In this document: in pieces, positions 56,617 through 64,000 of the stretch
How the letters are laid out: each line of letters starts with the position of its first letter
How positions within the stretch are numbered: position 1 is the first letter of the stretch
Program-made: the position numbers and the translations under genes
Assembly (NCBI RefSeq): GCF_002441655.1
Contig: NZ_JXJU01000003.1
Span: forward strand, 149,924 to 213,923
Direction: 5' to 3'
Length of the DNA stretch: 64,000 nt
DNA from: Lactococcus fujiensis JCM 16395
Lineage (GTDB): Bacteria > Bacillota > Bacilli > Lactobacillales > Streptococcaceae
The notes under the pieces: model-generated
Told to the model about the DNA's origin: nothing
What the model saw: only the letters and a program-made list of their open reading frames with translations
Databases searched by the model: none

Positions 56617-56687
56617 AGGCGACGGTCGGATTTGAACCGACGATTAAGCTTTTGCAGAGCCATGTGTTACCACTTCACTACGCCGCC
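56617..56687 (-). tRNA. tRNA-Cys (GCA)
   Basis: On the minus strand the acceptor stem GGCGGCG pairs with CGTCGCC (one G-U), the T arm is GTCGG-TTCGAAT-CCGAC, and the anticodon loop is CTGCAAA, giving anticodon GCA. The discriminator base is T, which is an identity element of tRNA-Cys. CCA is not encoded. The first pair of the anticodon stem appears as a T-T mismatch. It stands alone, not in an rRNA or tRNA cluster. Confidence 0.92.
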
Positions 56688-56750
56688 ACAACCTTTACTA
56701 TTATATCGGAAATCATCTTGAAAATCAAGAGGGAGCTTAGTATGGATATA

Positions 56751-57056
56751 TTAGGACTTTTGACGAGCCATTTGATACGCTTCGTATGCTGACTTTATCC
56801 CGTTGCTCTCGATGAGTTGGAGTTTTTCTTTTCGAATGAGTTTATGCTTAAACCACCATTCACATTTGGTTGCATTTGATTTATCAGCGAATTGAACTTG
56901 TGCCACTAGTTGTACAGGGCGCCTTGTTTTCGTATATTTCGCACCATTGCCTGAGTTATGTTTTGCAACTCTTTTTTCGACGTTGTCTGTGTAACCACAA
57001 TATAAGGTATTGTCAGAACAGCGGACAACATAGGTATAATAAGATTTTTTCTTCAT
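56751..57056 (-). CDS. GIY-YIG nuclease-domain protein, YazA/YhbQ family
   Basis: 101 residues. Single GIY-YIG domain: YYTYVVRCSDNTLYCGYTDNVEKRVAKHN (about 5-33, with the conserved Tyr, Arg and His) and a downstream region with the catalytic Glu position around CEWWFKHKLIRKEK. Small stand-alone proteins of this family are common in bacteria; their substrate is not established. Not a homing endonuclease. Confidence 0.9.
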   Translation of the reverse strand: MKKKSYYTYVVRCSDNTLYCGYTDNVEKRVAKHNSGNGAKYTKTRRPVQLVAQVQFADKSNATKCEWWFKHKLIRKEKLQLIESNGIKSAYEAYQMARQKS

Positions 57057-57364
57057 TTAATTACTCTTCCGATCGCGAGACAATAAAAACGGGTCAATGA
57101 AATTATATCAAAAAAGTGATAATAAAGGTTTATAGTTTTTTATGATGTTTTGTTGACCTATTCGTGGTATAATAAAGCTAAAATAAGGCTAAAAAATTGA
57201 AAAAAGCTATATTTCGAATATAAATTTATTTGGCAAAGTAGTTGGTGAAAGTGTTACTTTTCTTTAGCTTATTGTAAAAAAGCAATTAACAAATTATTTC
57301 TTAATGTAATAATTTAAATTAAAGTGTAGAAAATTAAAGAAAAAAACAATATAAAGGATTAAGA
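57057..57364 (+). other. AT-rich intergenic region carrying the uvrA promoter
   Basis: 308 bp. An extended -10 box TGGTATAAT lies at 57165-57173; no good -35 box. This predicts a leader of about 185 nt rich in A and T before AAAGGATTAAG and the uvrA ATG. A small inverted repeat ATATT-TCG-AATAT lies near 57211-57223. I see no convincing LexA- or HdiR-type SOS operator and no gene. Confidence 0.55.
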
Positions 57365-60190
57365 ATGCCTCAAGATAAAATCGTTATTCACGGTGCTCGT
57401 GAACACAATTTAAAAAACATTGATGTGACAATTCCACGTGACAAATTAGTCGTTGTGACTGGAGTCTCAGGCTCTGGAAAATCATCACTTGCCTTTGAAA
57501 CATTATATGCAGAAGGACAACGAAGATACGTAGAATCTTTGTCTGCGTACGCTCGCCAATTTTTAGGAAATATGGATAAACCAGATGTAGATAGTATTGA
57601 CGGCCTATCTCCCGCTATTTCCATTGACCAAAAAACAACCAGTAAAAATCCACGTTCGACTGTTGGGACGGTGACTGAAATTAATGACTACCTCCGTCTT
57701 CTTTTTGCAAGGGTGGGGGAACCATTTTGTGTTAATGGGCATGGTAAGATTTCGGCACAATCTCCTGAGGAAATTGTAAACCAAGTTTTAGAGTTGCCAG
57801 AACGGTCAAAATTACAAATTTTGGCACCGATTATCCGCGGAAAAAAAGGCCAGCATCAGAAAATTTTTGAACGAGTTCAAAAAGAAGGTTATGTCCGAGT
57901 TCGTGTTGATGGAGAAGTAGTTGATGTGACAGAAGTTCCGGAACTCGATAAAAATAAAAAGCACAACATAGAAATCGTAATTGACCGTATCGTCGTCAAA
58001 GAAGGCATCCGTTCTCGGTTATTTGATTCAGTTGAGGCTGCTTTGCATCAATCAGAAGGCTATGTCATTATTGACAAGATGGATGGAGAGGAACTTTTAT
58101 TCAGTGAGTTCTATGCCTGCCCCGTTTGTGGTTTTACAGTTCCTGAACTCGAACCACGGCTTTTCTCTTTTAATGCTCCATTTGGTTCATGTCCCGATTG
58201 TGACGGTTTAGGTGTTAAACAAGAAGTCGATGTTGATTTAGTCATTCCTGATGAAACAAAAACGTTAGCTGAGGGGGCTATTTCAGCCTGGAATCCAATT
58301 TCAAGTAACTATTATCCCACGATGCTTAAATGTATGTGTGACAGCTTTGGGATTGATATGAATACCCCTTGGGAGAAAATGTCGGACGAAGAAAAACAAA
58401 TTGTACTATTTGGTTCCGGTGAACGTGAATTCCATTTTTACTATGTGGGCGATTTTGGCAATGTTTCCGACAAAAACATGGTCTTTCAAGGCGTGGTAAA
58501 CAATATTGAACGTCGCTTTCGCGAAACAAGTTCAGACTATACTCGTGAAACCCTACGTGCCTATATGACAGAGTTACCATGTACCACTTGCCATGGCTTC
58601 CGCTTGAATGATCAAGCACTTTCGGTCAAAGTGAATGGCAAGCACATCGGCGAGATCTCCAATTTTGCCATAGGGGATGGCTTAGAATTTTTGTCTGCAT
58701 TGACTTTATCAAAACAGTCAGAAATGATTGCACATCCTATTGTTAAAGAAATTATCGATCGTTTAACATTTTTAAAAAACGTCGGTTTAGATTATCTGAC
58801 ACTGTCTCGTTCTTCGGGGACACTGTCTGGTGGAGAATCACAACGAATTCGTTTAGCTACACAAATTGGTTCTAATCTGTCAGGTGTCTTGTATATTCTT
58901 GACGAGCCTTCAATTGGGCTTCATCAGAGAGACAATGATCGATTGATTGAATCTCTTCAAAAAATGCGTGACTTGGGAAATACGCTTATTGTCGTTGAAC
59001 ATGACGAAGACACAATGAAAGCAGCAGACTGGTTGATCGACGTTGGTCCAGGAGCAGGGGATCTCGGAGGCGAAATAATTGCATCTGGGACACCTGCTCA
59101 GGTTATGAAAAATAAAAAATCTTTAACCGGACAATATTTGGCTGGCACAAGAAAAATTCCTATTCCTACAAAACGACGTCCGATTGACACCAAGCGAATG
59201 GTCAAAATTACTGGTGCGAGTGAGAATAATCTGAAAAATTTGGATGTTGCATTTCCACTTGGAATCATGACAGCAGTAACTGGTGTTTCTGGTTCTGGAA
59301 AATCAACACTGGTAAACTCAATATTGAAAAAATCTTTGGCTCAGAAATTGAACCATAATTCAGAAAAACCAGGAAAACACAAATCAATCAGTGGTTTCAA
59401 AGAAATTGAACGATTAATTGATATTGATCAAAGTCCAATTGGGAGGACACCGCGTTCTAATCCGGCTACCTACACCTCGGTTTTTGATGATATCAGAGGC
59501 CTTTTTGCCGAAACCAATGAAGCGAAAATTCGTGGTTACAAAAAAGGTCGATTCAGCTTTAATGTTAAAGGTGGTCGATGCGAAGCCTGTTCTGGTGACG
59601 GAATAATCAAAATTGAAATGCATTTTCTGCCTGATGTTTACGTACCTTGCGAAGTTTGCCATGGCAGACGCTATAATTCAGAAACGCTAGAAGTACATTA
59701 TAAAGGAAAATCAATATCAGAAATTTTGGATATGCGCGTGTCTGACGCCCTTGAATTTTTCCGTCATATTCCTAAAATTGAACGGAAATTGCAAACCATT
59801 GTTGATGTTGGTCTGGGTTACGTTACTTTAGGACAGCCAGCCACGACACTTTCTGGTGGCGAAGCACAACGAATGAAATTAGCATCAGAATTACAAAAAC
59901 GTTCAACAGGAAAATCACTATATATTCTTGATGAACCAACGACAGGATTACATTCAGAAGACATTGCCACATTATTGAGAGTTTTGGATCGCCTAGTCGA
60001 ACAAGGAAATACTATCGTTGTTATCGAACATAATCTTGACGTCATTAAATCGGCTGACTATATTATTGACCTTGGTCCAGAAGGTGGAGTCGGCGGTGGG
60101 ACAATCCTTGCTCAAGGAACACCAGAAGAAGTAGCAAAAGTCAAAGAAAGCTATACAGGGCAATACTTGAAGGCGAAATTAAATGACTAA
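57365..60190 (+). CDS. uvrA: excinuclease ABC subunit A
   Basis: 941 residues, the usual UvrA length. Two ABC ATPase modules: Walker [16 protein letters not shown] (about 31-45) and [14 protein letters not shown] (about 639-652); ABC signatures [13 protein letters not shown] and [13 protein letters not shown]; Walker [13 protein letters not shown] and [12 protein letters not shown]. Zinc modules CPVCGF...CPDCDG (about 251-281) and CEACSGDG...CEVCHG (about 738-764). Recognises DNA damage in nucleotide excision repair. Its last 8 bases overlap the start of the uracil-DNA-glycosylase-family gene. Confidence 0.98.
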   Translation: MPQDKIVIHGAREHNLKNIDVTIPRDKLVVVTGVSGSGKSSLAFETLYAEGQRRYVESLSAYARQFLGNMDKPDVDSIDGLSPAISIDQKTTSKNPRSTVGTVTEINDYLRLLFARVGEPFCVNGHGKISAQSPEEIVNQVLELPERSKLQILAPIIRGKKGQHQKIFERVQKEGYVRVRVDGEVVDVTEVPELDKNKKHNIEIVIDRIVVKEGIRSRLFDSVEAALHQSEGYVIIDKMDGEELLFSEFYACPVCGFTVPELEPRLFSFNAPFGSCPDCDGLGVKQEVDVDLVIPDETKTLAEGAISAWNPISSNYYPTMLKCMCDSFGIDMNTPWEKMSDEEKQIVLFGSGEREFHFYYVGDFGNVSDKNMVFQGVVNNIERRFRETSSDYTRETLRAYMTELPCTTCHGFRLNDQALSVKVNGKHIGEISNFAIGDGLEFLSALTLSKQSEMIAHPIVKEIIDRLTFLKNVGLDYLTLSRSSGTLSGGESQRIRLATQIGSNLSGVLYILDEPSIGLHQRDNDRLIESLQKMRDLGNTLIVVEHDEDTMKAADWLIDVGPGAGDLGGEIIASGTPAQVMKNKKSLTGQYLAGTRKIPIPTKRRPIDTKRMVKITGASENNLKNLDVAFPLGIMTAVTGVSGSGKSTLVNSILKKSLAQKLNHNSEKPGKHKSISGFKEIERLIDIDQSPIGRTPRSNPATYTSVFDDIRGLFAETNEAKIRGYKKGRFSFNVKGGRCEACSGDGIIKIEMHFLPDVYVPCEVCHGRRYNSETLEVHYKGKSISEILDMRVSDALEFFRHIPKIERKLQTIVDVGLGYVTLGQPATTLSGGEAQRMKLASELQKRSTGKSLYILDEPTTGLHSEDIATLLRVLDRLVEQGNTIVVIEHNLDVIKSADYIIDLGPEGGVGGGTILAQGTPEEVAKVKESYTGQYLKAKLND

Positions 60191-60767
60191 ATTCGAAGAA
60201 ATTTTTGATGCAATTAAAGCCGATAAAGAAAATCAAGGATTTACAAAAGAGGGAATTGAACCGCTCTATTCGGCTAATGAAAATGCCAGAATTTGTCTCA
60301 TAGGGCAAGCTCCTGGACGAATCGCACAAGATAAAAAAGAATATTGGGATGACCCATCAGGGGATCGACTACGTGATTGGTTGGGGATGGATCGACAAAC
60401 ATTTTACACCTCAAACAAATTATCTATCATGCCAATGGATTTTTACTTCCCGGGGAAAGGCAAGTCGGGAGACTTGCCGCCACGAAAAGGTTTTGCAGCA
60501 AAATGGCACCCACTTTTATTGGACGAAATGCCTCAATTGGAGCTCATAATTTTAATTGGTCAGTATGCTCAGAAATATTATCTTCACCTTAAATCTACTG
60601 AGAAGATTACAACGGTAGTTCGTCAATTTGAAAGTTACCAGCCCAAATATTTTCCTCTCGTTCATCCATCTCCTCGAAATAATATTTGGATTGCCAAAAA
60701 TAAATGGTTTGAAACTGATGTTTTACCAGCTTTAAAAAAAAGAGTGTCAGAAATAGTTAAAGATTAA
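60183..60767 (+). CDS. uracil-DNA glycosylase superfamily protein
   Basis: 194 residues of the UDG superfamily, YqfB/family 4-5-like in plan but not the classical Ung. The active-site loop [28 protein letters not shown] (about 40-67) and the second motif HPSPRN (about 161-166) are visible; there is no iron-sulfur cysteine set. It starts within uvrA (overlap ATGACTAA), so it is translationally coupled to a repair gene and probably acts on damaged bases (inference). Confidence 0.85.
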   Translation: MTKFEEIFDAIKADKENQGFTKEGIEPLYSANENARICLIGQAPGRIAQDKKEYWDDPSGDRLRDWLGMDRQTFYTSNKLSIMPMDFYFPGKGKSGDLPPRKGFAAKWHPLLLDEMPQLELIILIGQYAQKYYLHLKSTEKITTVVRQFESYQPKYFPLVHPSPRNNIWIAKNKWFETDVLPALKKRVSEIVKD

Positions 60768-60778
60768 TTTGAGAAGAT

Positions 60779-60805
60779 AAAAAAACACTATTACAGTGTT
60801 TTTTT
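60779..60805. terminator. bidirectional terminator
   Basis: Stem AAAAACACT / AGTGTTTTT, loop ATTAC, T-run. It overlaps the end of the GNAT gene on the minus strand. Confidence 0.9.
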
Positions 60806-61231
60806 CATCGTTATATGTTTGATGCCAGCCTCTTCAAATATCTCTCCCTCTTCCACAAAACCAAATCGGGGATAAAAACCACGTGCCGTCAACTGGGCAT
60901 GCAAAATTAGAGTTTCCACTTGATTTTTTTGTGCAAAGCAAATCAACTCTTTTAAAAGCTGACTGGCCAAATGTTTCTCCCGTTCTTCCTTTAGAACAGC
61001 CATTCGTTGAACAAGTCCTGATTTTTTATCTTCATAAAGCAATAAACGTACGGTTCCAGTAGCTTTTTTTTCATCATAACTGACAAAATGTACTGATGTA
61101 GCCTCTTCAAGAGCATTTCCAACCTCTAGTTCGTAAGGCACGCCTTGCTCCTTAACGAAGACTTCGTTTCTGATGCGGAGGGCATCAAAATAAATATCTG
61201 ACATGGTGTCGCGTGTAATTTTAATTTCCAT
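60791..61231 (-). CDS. GNAT family N-acetyltransferase, ElaA/YjcF-like
   Basis: 146 residues. ALRIRNEVFVKEQGVPYELEVG (about 17-38) and the acetyl-CoA part VQRMAVLKEEREKHLASQLLKELI (about 83-106), then HAQLTARGFYPRFGFVEEGEIFEEAGIKHITMKK, which is characteristic of the YjcF/ElaA group. Substrate unknown. The minus-strand leader contains an inverted repeat AGACTT...AAGTCT (61244-61269). Confidence 0.88.
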   Translation of the reverse strand: MEIKITRDTMSDIYFDALRIRNEVFVKEQGVPYELEVGNALEEATSVHFVSYDEKKATGTVRLLLYEDKKSGLVQRMAVLKEEREKHLASQLLKELICFAQKNQVETLILHAQLTARGFYPRFGFVEEGEIFEEAGIKHITMKKTL

Positions 61232-61287
61232 ATGACAAATAGACTTTCTATATCATTAATATGAAGTCTACTGGACAATCGGTCAGT

Positions 61288-61316
61288 TTGCGAAATAGAC
61301 TTTTATTTATTATAAT
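61288..61316 (+). promoter_or_regulatory. promoter of the AI-2E-family gene
   Basis: TTGCGA (61288-61293), 17-bp spacer, TATAAT (61311-61316). Confidence 0.7.
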
Positions 61317-61341
61317 AAAAATTATATCAAAAAGAAAATTT

Positions 61342-61355
61342 TGTCAGTGCTGACA
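61342..61355. repeat. dispersed palindrome TGTCAGNNCTGACA, exact copy in a leader
   Basis: TGTCAG-TG-CTGACA, in the 5' leader of the AI-2E-family gene. A further half GCTGACAA at 61369-61376 can pair with the first half instead. Confidence 0.7.
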
Positions 61356-61391
61356 GCATCTTTTTATTGCTGACAAGAAGAAAAGGGGATT

Positions 61392-62519
61392 ATGTTTAAA
61401 CAAAGTAAATTATTTTTTTGGACAATAGAAATCTTGGCTGTTGCCTTATTGATTTTTCTCTTGACCAAAATCGGTTTTATTTTCCAACCAGTTAGAACGC
61501 TCTTAGCCTTGTTATTTATTCCATTCATTATTGCGGGATTTCTTTATTATATTTTCAATCCACTTGTTCAATTATTGGAACGAAAGTTTAAAGTGAATCG
61601 CTCATTGAGCGCTCTGCTGGTGATTGTAATAATCTTTGCTGTATTATTTTTCGTTATTGCATCAATTATTCCAAACATCATCAATCAATTAACCAGTTTA
61701 ATTACTGCAACAGGAAAACTTTTCCCACAAATTAAAGATTGGGTTGAATCACTCGCTACAAACCCACGTTTCAGTGACCTTTATAAACAAGTTGATGCCA
61801 ATAGTTTGCTTGATAAAGTCAACATTTCTTATGTCGATATATTACATAATTTACTGAATAATATTACCATTAGTATTGGGAGTGTTGTTGGTGTTGTTTC
61901 AAGTATCGTCATGGTATTGATTTTAGTCCCTATTTTACTCTTTTACATGATAAAAGATGGAGAAAAGGTAATTCCATTCTTACGAGAACATGTTCTAATA
62001 GAAGATAAATTAAATATTTTTGAGCTTCTTGAAAATATGAATCATACCATTTCTCGGTACATTAGTGGCGTTGCGCTTGATGCGCTATTAGTTTTTGTAG
62101 TTGTTTTCATTGGTTATTCAATTCTGGGGATTCCTTATGCTTTCTTATTCGCAATCTTCGCTGGAATTACTAACATCATTCCCTATGCAGGCCCGTATAT
62201 CGGCGTCCTTCCAATGATTTTCACGGTCGTTATTGATCGGCCATGGACTGCAGTGTTCGCAACAGCGTATGTTTTAATTCTTCAACAAATTGATGGAAAT
62301 GTCGTTTATCCAAAAATTATTGGTAATGCAATTAAAATTCACCCCGTGACTGTCATGGTATTGATGTTAATTTCGGGGAGTCTCTACGGGATAGTCGGAA
62401 TGATTATCGCTGTGCCAACTTATTCGCTTGTAAAAGAAATCGTCAAATTTGTGAATAGCCTTTATCGAAATCATCAAAAGCAGAAAAAGATTCAAATTAT
62501 AGATAGAAATGTGTTATAA
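61392..62519 (+). CDS. AI-2E family transporter (PerM/YdbI-like membrane protein)
   Basis: 375 residues with about eight membrane helices: two near the N-terminus, one at about 72-95, a soluble middle part (about 100-155), then helices to the end with LFAIFAGITNIIPYAGPYIGVLPMIF (about 253-278) and ISGSLYGIVGMIIAVP (about 333-348), which are family signatures. Members have been linked to autoinducer-2 export or Na+/H+ exchange; the substrate here is unknown. ATG with GAAAAGGGGA upstream. The next gene's promoter overlaps its stop. Confidence 0.88.
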   Translation: MFKQSKLFFWTIEILAVALLIFLLTKIGFIFQPVRTLLALLFIPFIIAGFLYYIFNPLVQLLERKFKVNRSLSALLVIVIIFAVLFFVIASIIPNIINQLTSLITATGKLFPQIKDWVESLATNPRFSDLYKQVDANSLLDKVNISYVDILHNLLNNITISIGSVVGVVSSIVMVLILVPILLFYMIKDGEKVIPFLREHVLIEDKLNIFELLENMNHTISRYISGVALDALLVFVVVFIGYSILGIPYAFLFAIFAGITNIIPYAGPYIGVLPMIFTVVIDRPWTAVFATAYVLILQQIDGNVVYPKIIGNAIKIHPVTVMVLMLISGSLYGIVGMIIAVPTYSLVKEIVKFVNSLYRNHQKQKKIQIIDRNVL

Positions 62520-62520
62520 T
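62512..62520 (+). promoter_or_regulatory. extended -10 promoter of the CNNM/CBS gene
   Basis: TGTTATAAT, overlapping the stop codon of the preceding gene; leader about 62 nt. Confidence 0.65.
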
Positions 62521-62588
62521 AGTCATCATTGATAAATAAAATGTTACAAAACAGAATTTTATCAAAAATTTAAACCATAGGAGCAAAA

Positions 62589-63926
62589 ATGCCAAACCCG
62601 GATCCCGAGATATATAGTATAATCTCGCAGATTTTATTACTTATCTTTCTAACAGCATTAAATGCCTTTTTCTCTGCAAGTGAAATGGCTTTAGTGTCAC
62701 TAAATCATTCTCGCATCGAACAAAGAGCGAGTGAAGGCGACAAACAATATTTAAATTTACTTAAGGTCATTGATGATCCCACACGTTTTCTTTCTACCAT
62801 TCAGGTCGGAATTACATTCTTGAACATCTTTGCTGGGGCCAGTTTATCAGGAAGTTTGACAAGTGCCATTGCACCATTATTTGGAAATTCTCAAACTGCT
62901 CAAACGATAACCAATTTTGTTATTCTTCTTTTATTGACTTTTTTCACAATTGTATTCGGTGAACTTTTACCAAAACGGATTGCGCAGGCACTGAAAGAAC
63001 AGGTGGCACTAAAATTTGTTCGTCCATTACAGATGGTTGGTATTGTCTTACGTCCATTCATCTGGTTACTCACGGTATCAATTAACGGAATTGTTAAAAT
63101 ATTGCCTATTAAGTTTAATGAAGGCGAAGAAAACATGACCCGCGATGACTTTGAATATTTGGTCAGCAATGACGAAACAGCGCTAGATGAAGATGAACGT
63201 GGAATGTTAGCAGGTATTTTTAGTCTTGACGAACTTTTAGCTCGAGAAATCATGGTTCCCCGAACAGATGCATTTATGATTGACATCAATGATGACACTC
63301 AAGAAAATATTGAAAAAATATTGAACGAGGCCTATTCTCGTGTTCCTGTCTACGATGATGATAAAGATCACATCCTGGGTGTGCTTCACACGAAGAAGTT
63401 GTTAAAATATGGTTTTAAAAACGGATTTGAAAACGTCGATATCCGTGTTATGCTTCAAGAAGCATTATTTGTTCCAGAAACAATTAATGTTGATGATTTA
63501 ATTCTCGAACTAAGGCGTACCCATAACCAAATGGCTCTCCTCCTTGATGAATATGGTGGAGTTGTTGGGATTGTAACCCTTGAAGACATGCTCGAAGAAA
63601 TTGTCGGAGAAATTGAAGACGAATCAGACGTAGCAGAAAAAGAAGTATATAAACTAAGTGACTTAATGTACATTGTTCAAGGTAAAATGACCATCAATGA
63701 CTTCAACGAAGAATTTGAAACACATTTAGAAAGTCAAAATGTGGATACAATTGCTGGCTATTTCATATCAACCACAGGTCAAATTCCTGATCGAGGTGAG
63801 CAAGTCAGCCTTCGAATAGATAATGCAGATGATCATTTCACATTAGTGAGTCTTGAAAATGATGGGAAACGTATTGTAAAACTTCGTGTAGAGTTAGATC
63901 CCCTACCCGAAATCAATGCTAATTAA
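62589..63926 (+). CDS. CNNM/CorC-type membrane protein with CBS domains
   Basis: 445 residues. DUF21/CNNM transmembrane domain (about 1-190; FFSASEMALVSLNHSRIEQ and VGITFLNIFAGA), a pair of CBS domains (about 215-340; MVPRTDAFMIDIND and LLLDEYGGVVGIVTLEDMLEEIVGEIEDE) and a C-terminal CorC_HlyC domain (about 355-440). Often annotated as a hemolysin; the family is better described as Mg2+ or other divalent-cation transporters. ATG with AGGAGCAAAA upstream. Monocistronic with a terminator. Confidence 0.93.
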   Translation: MPNPDPEIYSIISQILLLIFLTALNAFFSASEMALVSLNHSRIEQRASEGDKQYLNLLKVIDDPTRFLSTIQVGITFLNIFAGASLSGSLTSAIAPLFGNSQTAQTITNFVILLLLTFFTIVFGELLPKRIAQALKEQVALKFVRPLQMVGIVLRPFIWLLTVSINGIVKILPIKFNEGEENMTRDDFEYLVSNDETALDEDERGMLAGIFSLDELLAREIMVPRTDAFMIDINDDTQENIEKILNEAYSRVPVYDDDKDHILGVLHTKKLLKYGFKNGFENVDIRVMLQEALFVPETINVDDLILELRRTHNQMALLLDEYGGVVGIVTLEDMLEEIVGEIEDESDVAEKEVYKLSDLMYIVQGKMTINDFNEEFETHLESQNVDTIAGYFISTTGQIPDRGEQVSLRIDNADDHFTLVSLENDGKRIVKLRVELDPLPEINAN

Positions 63927-63952
63927 AAAGAATAGCTTTTGCTATTCTTTTT
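63925..63952 (+). terminator. Rho-independent terminator
   Basis: Twelve-base-pair stem AAAAAGAATAGC / GCTATTCTTTTT, loop TTTT. The remaining 48 bases of the window show nothing more. Confidence 0.95.
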
Positions 63953-64000
63953 AATTTTTCTGAATTGCTTAAAAACGCAGTAATCAAAGGGGTGAAGAGG

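Noticed and set aside
56524..56721. 65-codon plus-strand frame near 56.6 kb
   Set aside because: It runs through the tRNA-Cys gene on the opposite strand.
56751..57056. GIY-YIG gene as a mobile homing endonuclease
   Set aside because: Length and sequence fit the small housekeeping YazA/YhbQ family, with no intron, intein or DNA-binding extension around it.

Overview
This is an ordinary chromosomal stretch from a low-GC Gram-positive bacterium, almost certainly a Lactococcus or a very close relative. The evidence is the gene order ptcB-ptcA-rpiR-ptcC-GH1 glucosidase next to sodA and a four-gene mevalonate operon, a PurR-type PurBox in the lactococcal arrangement upstream of purA, T-box leaders on hisS-aspS and pheST, and strong extended -10 promoters. 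The species cannot be resolved by eye. I see no phage, insertion sequence, CRISPR array or recognisable defence island; nearly everything is core genome.

Layout. 1-5.5 kb: the 3' end of an RlmA-type rRNA methyltransferase, a small membrane protein, two U32 proteins of the TrhP (tRNA U34 hydroxylation) type, a NadR-like protein lacking its kinase P-loop, and a MerR regulator beside a gene fragment. 5.5-11.3 kb: recF-yaaA on the minus strand, divergent from an M16 pair (YmfF/YmfH type), a RodZ-like protein and pgsA. 11.3-18.3 kb: T-box, hisS-aspS, two YitT membrane proteins, a small conserved protein and dusB. 18.3-26 kb: a small membrane protein, a RibD/DHFR-fold protein, hslO, purA with PurBox and long leader, then T-box and pheST. 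26-34.7 kb: a secreted coiled-coil/3D-domain protein, rsgA, rpe, rmuC, yhaM, an aldose-epimerase-like protein, an AEC transporter and a cation/proton antiporter. 34.7-41.4 kb: walRKJ on the minus strand, divergent from tmk-holB-ricT-yabA-rsmI. 41.5-46.3 kb: mevalonate kinase, mevalonate diphosphate decarboxylase, phosphomevalonate kinase and type 2 IPP isomerase, then sodA. 46.4-50.2 kb: a RarD-like transporter, a DEAD-box helicase, a DUF218 protein and an RpiR regulator. 50.2-55.6 kb: the beta-glucoside PTS locus, including a SemiSWEET gene. 55.6-64 kb: a lipoprotein, tRNA-Cys, a GIY-YIG protein, uvrA with an overlapping uracil-DNA-glycosylase-family gene, a GNAT, an AI-2E-family membrane protein and a CNNM/CBS protein.

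How parts work together. The four mevalonate enzymes take mevalonate to IPP/DMAPP. The PTS genes import and phosphorylate beta-glucosides, which the GH1 enzyme then cleaves. WalRK and its accessory WalJ control cell-wall homeostasis; the 3D-domain protein could be one of their targets, but I found no convincing WalR box. Synthetase genes are controlled by uncharged tRNA through T-boxes.

The least explained signals are: a dispersed 14-bp palindrome TGTCAG-NN-CTGACA with four exact and at least seven one-mismatch copies, both inside genes and in terminators; four genes (rsgA, antiporter, tmk, mvaD) whose strong -10 box lies only 6-7 nt before the start codon, predicting leaderless mRNAs; a 260-nt purA leader with four ACTCAA copies; and a 7-5-7 inverted repeat found twice at the ptc genes. 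I did not find a clear previously undescribed multi-gene system.
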